The notes under the pieces are model-generated. The model saw nothing but the letters and a program-made list of their open reading frames with translations, was not told where the DNA came from and did no database searches. 41,063 nucleotides of DNA, from positions 1 through 41,063 of the forward strand of contig CAZKBV010000006.1 in assembly GCA_964551215.1 (NCBI GenBank). Direction: 5' to 3'. The number at the start of each line of letters is the position of its first letter. The first letter of the stretch is position 1. Shown here one piece after another: positions 7,698 through 14,613 of this stretch. Source of the DNA: JAFLUQ01 sp964551215 (GTDB taxonomy: Bacteria; Bacillota; Clostridia; UMGS1883). The translations under genes and the position numbers were made by a program.

Positions 7698-8255
7698 ATG
7701 TATCTTATAGCAGGGCTGGGCAATCCCGGTCGGGAATATGCTCAGACAAGGCATAACGTGGGCTTTTTGGCGGCGGATTATCTGGCGCGGTGTTATAATA
7801 TTCACATTGACCGCTTAAAGTTCAAGGGAGCCTTGGGCGAAGGCAGAATAGGCGGGGAAAAGTGCATAATTCTAAAGCCCCACACCTTTATGAATTTAAG
7901 CGGCGAAAGCGTCCGTGACTGCGCCGAATTCTATAAGATACCGCCGGAGAATATAATAGTTATGTACGATGATGTTGCCCTTAACGTGGGGGCGGTGCGT
8001 ATCCGTCCGGGCGGAAGCGCCGGAGGACACAACGGCATGAAAAGCATTATATACCTGCTCAATACCGACCGGTTCCCCAGAGTGCGCTTCGGAGTAGGCT
8101 CTCCCGAGCATGACATGATAAACCACGTTTTGGGGAAATTTTCTCAGGAGGACGGCGTTGCCGTTACGGCGGCAATAAAACAGGTGGAGGAAATAATTCC
8201 CACAATTATCGAGGAAGGCGTTCAGGCCGCCATGAATAAATTCAATAAAAAATAG
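7698..8255 (+). CDS. pth: Peptidyl-tRNA hydrolase
   Basis: Frees tRNA from peptidyl-tRNA that drops off ribosomes (spoVC in B. subtilis). The 185-residue product starts MYLIAGLGNPG, with Asn9 and His19 in GNPGREYAQTRHNVGF, then KPHTFMNLSG, the catalytic-site Asp in MYDDV and GGSAGGHNGMKS. All the expected active-site residues are present. The start is ATG 7698, supported by AGGAGAGAGGAG just before it; an in-frame ATG at 7635 lies upstream of that site. The short FakA-like gene follows after 11 bases. The ctc gene found between prs and pth in B. subtilis is absent. Confidence 0.96.
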   Translation: MYLIAGLGNPGREYAQTRHNVGFLAADYLARCYNIHIDRLKFKGALGEGRIGGEKCIILKPHTFMNLSGESVRDCAEFYKIPPENIIVMYDDVALNVGAVRIRPGGSAGGHNGMKSIIYLLNTDRFPRVRFGVGSPEHDMINHVLGKFSQEDGVAVTAAIKQVEEIIPTIIEEGVQAAMNKFNKK

Positions 8256-8266
8256 GAGGGGCAGAA

Positions 8267-8518
8267 ATGCTTGAATTTAAATTTGACACACAGCTTCTTA
8301 TTGAAGGGCAAAATTTGGACGAGGACGAGATAAACGCCTATATAAGAAAAAATATAGAGGGCGACAGCCTTCTCGCCGTAGGTGATGAGGAGCTGATAAA
8401 AATCCACTACCATACCAACACGCCGTGGAAGGTTTTGGAGTACGGCGCGTCCTTAGGTGAAATTTACGACGTTGTGGTGGAAAATATGGAGCGTCAGGCA
8501 CAGGGGCTTCAAGGCTGA
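8267..8518 (+). CDS. Small stand-alone protein resembling the FakA/YloV middle domain
   Basis: An 83-residue protein with AGGAGGGGCAGAA before ATG 8267. Its sequence (start LEFKFDTQLLIEG, then GDSLLAVGDEELIKIHYHTNTP, KVLEYGASLGEIYDVVVENM) resembles the segment of the fatty-acid kinase subunit FakA (YloV) that follows its Dak2 kinase domain, typically GDSLVVVGDDELIKVHVHTN followed by GKVLEYAL and IKIENMREQH. No kinase or DegV-like domain is attached. It sits between pth and mfd with a one-base gap to mfd, in the position of the anti-sigma gene fin (yabK) of B. subtilis, but it is unrelated to Fin. Similar short proteins have been labelled 'kinase to dihydroxyacetone kinase', which is misleading because no catalytic domain is present. 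Function unknown. Confidence 0.85.
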   Translation: MLEFKFDTQLLIEGQNLDEDEINAYIRKNIEGDSLLAVGDEELIKIHYHTNTPWKVLEYGASLGEIYDVVVENMERQAQGLQG

Positions 8519-8519
8519 T

Positions 8520-11500
8520 ATGAACATAAACGAAATACTTTCTTCCTCCGCGGAGTTTACGGAAATACGTTCGGCGGCGGAAAACAACAGCTTCCCTATG
8601 AGCATCTGCGGAAGCGTGGACGCTCAGAAGGCGCATATGATAAGCTCTCTCTGCCGAAGCAACAGGGCTTTGGTTATTTCCCACAATGAAACCTCCGCCA
8701 AAAGACTATACGATGATTTGTGCTTCTTTCTTAAAGGCAACGCGGTTTACATTCCGCCCCGCCCCATAATGCTCCACAAGGCTGAGGCCTCGAATCACGA
8801 TATGGAAAACAAGCGCACATCCGCCCTCAGAGAAATCACCGAGGGCGCTTTCGGCGTGCTTTCAATAGAAAGCCTGATGCAGTTTGTGCCGGAGCTTTCC
8901 GACCTGAAAAGATTGTCCGTTTCCTTAAAGGTGGGGAACGTTTTAAACATTGACGAGTTTTCCGAAAGGCTTACGGCTATGGGCTACACCCGCATGGACA
9001 CCGTGGACGGCAAGGGACAGTTTGCCGTAAGGGGCGGAATTGTGGACATATATTCTCCCAATATGACAAATCCGGTTCGAATGGAGCTTTTTGGGGACGA
9101 AATAGATTTGCTCCGCTACTTCGACGTTGTTTCCCAGCTTTCCGTTGACCATGCTCCCTCCGCCGAAATAATGCCCCTTCACACTCCCGATGAAAGGGGG
9201 AGCCTTCTGGATTATTTCGGCGCGGACGATTATATTTTTCTTGACGAGCCGCAAAGGGTTGCCGAAGCCGCAAAGGTTGTGGAGTTTGAGCTTGGGGAAA
9301 ACATTGAGGCTCTCGTTGCGTCGGGGGAAAATATAGACAAAGACCGCGGGAAATATATAAATGAATACACGTCGGTAGCGAGGACTCTTAACCGCCGGAA
9401 AACGGTGTGTCTCAACGCTCTCAGCCGCAAAAGCGGAGATATACGCGCAAAGGCTGCCTTTGACATGACAACAAAGAGTATGGGCAGCTACGGAGGAAAT
9501 ATTGACTTCCTTATGGAGGATATTACGCGCTGGCACAAGGAGCGTTACAGAATGGTGATTCTGGGCGGAAGCGCCGCCCGAAGCCGCCGTCTGGCGGACA
9601 CTCTGACCGAAAAGGGCTTCAGCGTGGATTACGCCGAAAAAACCGGCGAGCTCAAGGACGGCGCGATATGCGTAATGCGCGGCAGCATTACAAAGGGCTT
9701 TGAATACCCGCTTATAAATACCGTGGTGGTCAGCGATAGGGAAATCTTCGCCGACGAAAAAAAGAAACGCGCCTATAGGCGAAGCGAAAACGAAGAAAAA
9801 ATCAAAAATATAGATAAGCTGGAGGTGGGCGACTATATCGTCCACAAGACACACGGCATCGGGCGGTACATGGGCATAGTGCGCATGAACGTAAACAAGG
9901 TCGTCCGAGATTATATTAAGCTCCAATATAGGGGAGAGGACAATCTTTTTATTCCCGTAAACCAGCTTGATAATATCAGCAAATACGTTGGCGGCGGCGA
10001 AGACAAAGCCATACGCCTGAACCGTCTGGGAAGCAATGAATGGGCCAACGAAAAACGGAAGGTAAAGCAATCCGTCCGCGATTTGGCCGACAAGCTTATA
10101 AAGCTTTACGCCGAAAGAGAACAGAGCAAGGGCTTTGCCTTTTCGCCCGACACCCCCTGGCAGCATCAATTTGAGTCGGAATTTATATATGAGGAAACCG
10201 AGGATCAGCTTCGCAGCATAGAGGAAATGAAGCATGATATGGAGCTTCCCCGGCCTATGGACAGACTTTTGTGCGGCGATGTGGGCTTCGGAAAAACAGA
10301 GGTTGCCATACGGGGAGCCTTCAAGGCTGTCATGGACGGAAAGCAGGTGGCTTATCTTGTTCCCACCACAATTCTTGCCGGTCAGCACTTTAACAATTTT
10401 GCCCAGCGAATGAGCGGATATCCTATAACCGTGCGTATGCTCAGCCGCTTCTGCAAGCCGAAGCAGGCCAAGGAAACCCTTCGTATGTTGGAAACAGGGG
10501 AGTGCGACATAGTTATCGGCACCCACCGTCTTTTGCAAAAAAACGTAAAATTTAAAGATTTGGGCCTCCTTATTGTTGACGAGGAACAGCGCTTTGGCGT
10601 GGCTCACAAGGAAAAAATTAAAGCGATGAAGGCTAATGTGGACGTACTCACCCTCAGCGCAACGCCGATTCCGCGAACGCTTCATATGTCAATGATAGGC
10701 ATAAGAGATATGTCTGTGCTGACTCAGCCTCCCAACGACCGCTATCCGGTTCAGACCTACGTTATGGAGTATAACACGGCGGTAATTTCAAATGCGATAC
10801 ACAGGGAGCTTGCCAGAGGAGGCCAGGTTTACTACCTCTGCAACCGCATCGCGGCTCTGGATAAAATCGAGCAAAGGATAAGGCGGATGGCTCCCGACGC
10901 GGAAATTGCCATAGCTCACGGGCAAATGAGGGAGACAGAGCTTGAGGAAACAATGGTGCGGGTTATGGAAGGGGAGGTAAACATTCTTATCTGCACCACA
11001 ATAATAGAAACAGGCCTTGATATTCCCAATGTAAACACGATTATTATTGAAAACGCCGACTGTATGGGTCTTAGCCAGCTTTACCAGCTTCGGGGGCGCG
11101 TTGGACGAAGCAGCCGCCTTGCCTATGCGTATCTCACATACCGCCGCGACAAAATTTTGGATGAGGTGGCGGAAAAGCGGCTCAGGGCCATAAAGGATTT
11201 TACCGAATTCGGAAGCGGCTTTAAGATAGCTATGCGCGATTTGGAAATCAGAGGCGCCGGAAACGTTCTCGGTCCGGAGCAGCACGGCTTCATGGCGTCG
11301 GTGGGCTATGATATGTACTGTACACTTCTTTCGGAAGCGGTCAACGAGGCTCTCGGCAAGCCTGCCGAGGAAAAGAAAGAGGAAACCACGGTGGACATTG
11401 CCGTCAGCGCATATATCCCCGAGGAATATATATCCTCCTCCGAGCTTAGGATAGAGGCTTATAAGCGCATTGCCGCCGTAAGCAGCAAATACGACCGTGA

Positions 11501-11831
11501 ACGTGCCGAGGAAGAATTTGAGGATCGCTACGGGGAAATTCCCCCGCCGCTTGCGCTTCTTTTAGACGTGGCGATTATCAAGGCAAGAGCCAATGAGCTG
11601 GGAATTATCGAAATAACCGGCGTTGACGCCGGCACGGTGTTCAGGCTGAGCCTTAAAAATCCGCCGCCCATTGAAAATATAATGACTCTCGCCGCCAATA
11701 ATCGAGGTAAGGTTCTCTACGGAGCAGGGGAAAGGCCGTATATTTTGTACCGCGACAAGGACAAAACCGAAAAAAATATAATAAAAAATATTAATAATGT
11801 GTTAAATGCCTTGCAAATCAAATTAAATTAG
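8520..11831 (+). CDS. mfd: Transcription-repair coupling factor
   Basis: Mfd removes RNA polymerase stalled at DNA lesions and recruits UvrA. The 1103-residue protein has the UvrB-like N-terminal module (GKGQFAVRGGIVDIYSP near residue 165), the RNA-polymerase-interacting CarD-like domain (KLEVGDYIVHKTHGIGRYMGI near 440), RecG-like helicase motifs (Walker A LLCGDVGFGKTEVA near 583, DEEQRFG, TLSATPIPRTL, then QLRGRVGRS), and the C-terminal UvrA-inhibiting domain. It is slightly short for the family but complete. ATG 8520 lies one base after the previous stop, suggesting translational coupling; the ribosome site is weak (AAGG). The promoter of the next gene lies in its 3' end. Confidence 0.97.
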   Translation: MNINEILSSSAEFTEIRSAAENNSFPMSICGSVDAQKAHMISSLCRSNRALVISHNETSAKRLYDDLCFFLKGNAVYIPPRPIMLHKAEASNHDMENKRTSALREITEGAFGVLSIESLMQFVPELSDLKRLSVSLKVGNVLNIDEFSERLTAMGYTRMDTVDGKGQFAVRGGIVDIYSPNMTNPVRMELFGDEIDLLRYFDVVSQLSVDHAPSAEIMPLHTPDERGSLLDYFGADDYIFLDEPQRVAEAAKVVEFELGENIEALVASGENIDKDRGKYINEYTSVARTLNRRKTVCLNALSRKSGDIRAKAAFDMTTKSMGSYGGNIDFLMEDITRWHKERYRMVILGGSAARSRRLADTLTEKGFSVDYAEKTGELKDGAICVMRGSITKGFEYPLINTVVVSDREIFADEKKKRAYRRSENEEKIKNIDKLEVGDYIVHKTHGIGRYMGIVRMNVNKVVRDYIKLQYRGEDNLFIPVNQLDNISKYVGGGEDKAIRLNRLGSNEWANEKRKVKQSVRDLADKLIKLYAEREQSKGFAFSPDTPWQHQFESEFIYEETEDQLRSIEEMKHDMELPRPMDRLLCGDVGFGKTEVAIRGAFKAVMDGKQVAYLVPTTILAGQHFNNFAQRMSGYPITVRMLSRFCKPKQAKETLRMLETGECDIVIGTHRLLQKNVKFKDLGLLIVDEEQRFGVAHKEKIKAMKANVDVLTLSATPIPRTLHMSMIGIRDMSVLTQPPNDRYPVQTYVMEYNTAVISNAIHRELARGGQVYYLCNRIAALDKIEQRIRRMAPDAEIAIAHGQMRETELEETMVRVMEGEVNILICTTIIETGLDIPNVNTIIIENADCMGLSQLYQLRGRVGRSSRLAYAYLTYRRDKILDEVAEKRLRAIKDFTEFGSGFKIAMRDLEIRGAGNVLGPEQHGFMASVGYDMYCTLLSEAVNEALGKPAEEKKEETTVDIAVSAYIPEEYISSSELRIEAYKRIAAVSSKYDRERAEEEFEDRYGEIPPPLALLLDVAIIKARANELGIIEITGVDAGTVFRLSLKNPPPIENIMTLAANNRGKVLYGAGERPYILYRDKDKTEKNIIKNINNVLNALQIKLN

Positions 11832-11839
11832 TGTATAAT
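11811..11839 (+). promoter_or_regulatory. Promoter of the PrsA-like gene
   Basis: TTGCAA (11811-11816), a 17-base spacer, then TATAAT (11834-11839). The -35 box lies inside the last codons of mfd, so the foldase gene can be transcribed on its own. Confidence 0.75.
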
Positions 11840-11886
11840 AATTGCAGTGTTTTAAGTGTTTTAATAATTAATTAGGAGGAAAACCA

Positions 11887-13047
11887 ATGAACAAGAAATT
11901 TATGTCCGCTGCGGCGCTTCTTATTAGCGGCGTTATGGTGTTTTCCGGGTGCGGAACAAAAAGTGAATCCGGGGAAACCAACGACTACGACAAGACGGTT
12001 GTCGCAACCGTAAACGGAGAGGAAGCAAAGCTTTCAGATTTCAACTTTGTTTACTATTCCAACGCGGCTCAGTTCGAGCAGTACTACGCAATGTACATGG
12101 GCGTCGAGGACTGGGAGAACGAAACCCTTGACGGGGAGGATCAGACCTGCGGCGAATATGTCCGTGAAAACGCCGTGACCGAGCTTAAGCAGCTTATTGT
12201 TGCCCAGCAGAAGGCAAAGGAGTATGGAATAAAGGCCGACAAGGCGCTTGCCGAAGAGGTAACCACCCAGAAAAACAGCGTTATTGAAAATAATTTCGGC
12301 GGTGAAGACGGCTATAACGAGTATCTCGCTTCTTACTACACAAGCGACGCGGCAATAGAAAGATACCTTACCCGCGCTTCCATAATAAACAGTCTCCTCG
12401 AAAAGTTGTCCGAAAAGGGCGGCGAATGTGAAGTAAAGGACGATGAGCTGGATTACAACGACGATAACTATCTGAAGGTTAAGCATGTGCTTATTTCCAC
12501 TCAGGCCGATGACGACGGCAATACCCTTACCGACGAGGAAGCCCTTGCCAAGGCCAATGAGGTAATCGCCAAGCTTGACGCCGGAGAGGATATGGATAAG
12601 CTTATCGAGGAATACAACGACGATCCCGGCATGGAACAGCAGGACTATTACGTGTTCGGCGAGGGCGAAATGGTAGATGAGTTCTATCAGGCCTCAAAGG
12701 CTCTCGAAAAGGGCGCGTATACAAAAGAGCCGGTTAAAAGCTCCTACGGCTATCACGTAATCTATCGTTACGAGCTTGACAAAAATGACGACAAGTTCCA
12801 AGAGCTTAAAGAATCCAAGGCTCAGGAAAAGTTTATGGAGCTTCTCGAAACGTGGACGGACGAGGCGAAGGCAACCGTTAACGACGAGGATATAGACAAG
12901 GCTCTTGAGGCTCAAAAGGCCGACAAGAAGGCTAAGCAGGAGGCTGAAGCGGCTGCCGACGAGCAGGACGAAGCCAATGACGTCGTTGACGCCGATATAA
13001 GCGCCGATGTCAGCTCGGATACCTCCGAGGAGACTCCGGCAGAGTAA
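11887..13047 (+). CDS. PrsA-like peptidyl-prolyl isomerase lipoprotein
   Basis: A 386-residue exported lipoprotein. Lys residues at the N-terminus, a hydrophobic core and the lipobox VFSGC place the lipidated cysteine at residue 22. A SurA/PrsA-type N-terminal region (VATVNGEEAKLSDFNFVYY, TELKQLIVAQQKAKEYGI) precedes a parvulin PPIase domain with LKVKHVLIST, the DPG..QQDYYVFGEGEMVDEFY segment and KSSYGYHVIYR. The tail is very rich in Ala, Asp and Glu. It should fold exported proteins on the outer face of the membrane. AGGAGG precedes the start, with its own promoter and a strong terminator on either side. It differs from B. subtilis PrsA in its acidic tail. Confidence 0.9.
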   Translation: MNKKFMSAAALLISGVMVFSGCGTKSESGETNDYDKTVVATVNGEEAKLSDFNFVYYSNAAQFEQYYAMYMGVEDWENETLDGEDQTCGEYVRENAVTELKQLIVAQQKAKEYGIKADKALAEEVTTQKNSVIENNFGGEDGYNEYLASYYTSDAAIERYLTRASIINSLLEKLSEKGGECEVKDDELDYNDDNYLKVKHVLISTQADDDGNTLTDEEALAKANEVIAKLDAGEDMDKLIEEYNDDPGMEQQDYYVFGEGEMVDEFYQASKALEKGAYTKEPVKSSYGYHVIYRYELDKNDDKFQELKESKAQEKFMELLETWTDEAKATVNDEDIDKALEAQKADKKAKQEAEAAADEQDEANDVVDADISADVSSDTSEETPAE

Positions 13048-13068
13048 AATTTAACAGTCTTTTCCATA

Positions 13069-13117
13069 GGCCGGTATGAGATGACCGATAAGGTCATTTT
13101 GTACCGGTCTTTTTTTG
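13069..13117 (+). terminator. Intrinsic terminator of the PrsA-like gene
   Basis: An outer stem GGCCGGTA/TACCGGTC and an inner stem ATGACC/GGTCAT form a long hairpin followed by seven to eight T residues. The second full-length family-A repeat begins immediately after it. Confidence 0.9.
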
Positions 13118-13290
13118 TTTAAATCGGAGCAACGCTCCATCAAGCTTGCTTGAAATGGAGCCTGCGAACGATTGCAACCTGCGCAGGGAGCGTAAGCTCC
13201 TCAGGGTTTCGGTGGGAGATTATAACTCCCACCGAAATTCTGAAATGGAACCCGCCGCCTTAGAGGCGGGGGACATCTGCGCATAGGTTA
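13118..13290 (+). repeat. Family-A structured repeat, full-length copy 2 (173 bp)
   Basis: Base-for-base identical by eye to 220-392 and in the same orientation, 12,898 bases away. It begins inside the T-run of the foldase terminator and ends at an A-run. The perfect identity, compared with the diverged short copies, suggests recent duplication or gene conversion. Confidence 0.92.
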
Positions 13291-13607
13291 AAAAATGTTT
13301 TTGATTCGTGGGCGGCGACGACTCTCTCTTGCGAATCCTTTTCTAATGTCGGCTATCCATGAAAAAAATTCCAAAAACATTTCAAAAAATATTTCATAAG
13401 GAAGTTTTAAACGGTCAAAAAATGTTAAAAATAATTTCGTCAAATGTAATAAATTTTCCAAATAATCATAAGCTGTAAAAGGGCTTATAACGTACAAAAA
13501 GCCCAAAAAAATGTATTTTTCCTCAAAAAAATTATATAAAATAGACAATCGCGGCTTGAAAAAATTAAACATTTATTACAAAAGTGTAACAAATTTGCCG
13601 AAAAGTA
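13291..13607. other. AT-rich gene-free stretch upstream of the 3D-domain gene
   Basis: No convincing gene. An inverted repeat GGGCTT/AAGCCC near 13480-13503 reads as a terminator-like hairpin followed by TTTT on the minus strand. The sequence CAAATGTAATAAA occurs twice (near 13440 and 13612). A 94-codon minus-strand frame here lacks a ribosome site and is Phe/Leu-rich by composition. Confidence 0.5.
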
Positions 13608-13636
13608 TTGACAAATGTAATAAAGTCGTATATAAT
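13608..13636 (+). promoter_or_regulatory. Consensus promoter of the G5/3D-domain gene
   Basis: TTGACA (13608-13613), 17 bases, TATAAT (13631-13636): a perfect sigma-A consensus with optimal spacing. The leader to the start codon is about 75 bases and includes an inverted repeat GAGCTT/AAGCTC. Confidence 0.85.
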
Positions 13637-13718
13637 AGGCAACAGCAATAAGAAAACCATCTGAGCTTAATACTCTGAAGCTCAAAAAAGTTTTATGAAT
13701 GCGAAAGGACTGATGGAC

Positions 13719-14447
13719 ATGAATTTAAAAAATGCGTTTAAGAAGGCTTTTGTCGGCAAGACTGCCGTATCGGTCGTCACCGCCGCCGCTATAATGAGCG
13801 GTACCACCGCGCTGGCCGTTGACAAAACCATGGAATTTACCGTTAACGAACTCAAGTACGCTTCCACCGTTACCGAAATGGAAACCATTCCCCAGAACAT
13901 AATCCGCCGCGCAAACGACGATATGTTAAAGGGTGAAACCGTTACCCTTCAAGAAGGCTTTGACGGAATCAAAGAGGTTGAGTATAACGTACTCTACGAA
14001 AACGGCGTTGAGGTTGACAGAACCGAGCTTTCCAGCGCTGTGGTAATTAACCCTCTCGACAAGGTAATCGAGTACGGCACAGCCGAAGAACCCGTATCCT
14101 ACGATGACACGTATGATACAGCCGACGGAACCGATTTTGAGTACAAGTATGTTATCGAATGTCTTGCCACCGCTTATGATCCTTCCCCCGAAGAAAACGG
14201 CGGCTACGCGGGTCAGAGCGCAACGGGCATTCCCCTTCAGAAGGGCGTTATAGCCGTTGACCCCAAGGTTATTCCCCTCGGCTCAAGAGTTTATGTCGAG
14301 GCTATTGACGGAAGCTGGAGCTACGGCTACGCTGTAGCGGGCGACACAGGCGGAGCCATTAAGGGCAACCGTGTTGACCTTCTCTTTATGACAAAGAGCG
14401 AATGTAACGAGTTCGGCAGAAGAAAGTGCAGAGTTTACGTGCTGTAA
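13719..14447 (+). CDS. Secreted G5 and 3D (double-psi barrel) domain protein
   Basis: A 242-residue exported protein. After a basic start and hydrophobic signal segment ending near ALAVD, a G5-like domain (ETVTLQEGFDGIKEVEYNVLYENGVEVDR) is followed by a C-terminal 3D domain, named for its three conserved aspartates: ATAYDPSPEENGG, SATGIPLQKGVIAVDPKVIPLGSRVYVE, AGDTGGAIKGNRVDLLF. This pairing occurs in Bacillota cell-wall proteins related to YabE, YocH and YuiC, thought to be peptidoglycan lytic enzymes of the MltA/resuscitation-factor type. ATG 13719 is chosen because AAAGGAC lies about 9 bases upstream; ATGs at 13695 and 13713 are too far from or too close to that site. Bounded by its own promoter and terminator. 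Confidence 0.88.
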   Translation: MNLKNAFKKAFVGKTAVSVVTAAAIMSGTTALAVDKTMEFTVNELKYASTVTEMETIPQNIIRRANDDMLKGETVTLQEGFDGIKEVEYNVLYENGVEVDRTELSSAVVINPLDKVIEYGTAEEPVSYDDTYDTADGTDFEYKYVIECLATAYDPSPEENGGYAGQSATGIPLQKGVIAVDPKVIPLGSRVYVEAIDGSWSYGYAVAGDTGGAIKGNRVDLLFMTKSECNEFGRRKCRVYVL

Positions 14448-14461
14448 AGCAAAGCCGAAAG

Positions 14462-14504
14462 GCGCTGTAAAATGATTGTTTGAGTCGTTTTACAGCGCTT
14501 TTTT
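14462..14504 (+). terminator. Intrinsic terminator of the G5/3D-domain gene
   Basis: GCGCTGTAAAA (14462-14472) pairs with TTTTACAGCGC (14488-14498), followed by six T residues. Confidence 0.92.
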
Positions 14505-14613
14505 GTATGGGCGCAGCTCCTTTTAGCTTCCCCGCGGGTTGCTATGGATTTGTAAATAATATAAAATAAGGGAACGGTTTTGCGCCGTTCCCTTTGAGTA
14601 ATTTACTTGTAAT

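Noticed and set aside
8943..10685. A 580-codon minus-strand open frame
   Set aside because: It lies fully antisense to mfd, whose helicase motifs are unmistakable; long antisense frames are a by-product of the codon use here.
13288..13572. A 94-codon minus-strand open frame in the AT-rich gap before the 3D-domain gene
   Set aside because: No ribosome site, Phe/Leu/Lys-rich composition expected from AT-rich DNA, and its end runs into the boundary of the family-A repeat.
14448..14613. A gene between the 3D-domain gene and the metalloprotease
   Set aside because: Only the terminator and unremarkable sequence; no frame with a ribosome site.
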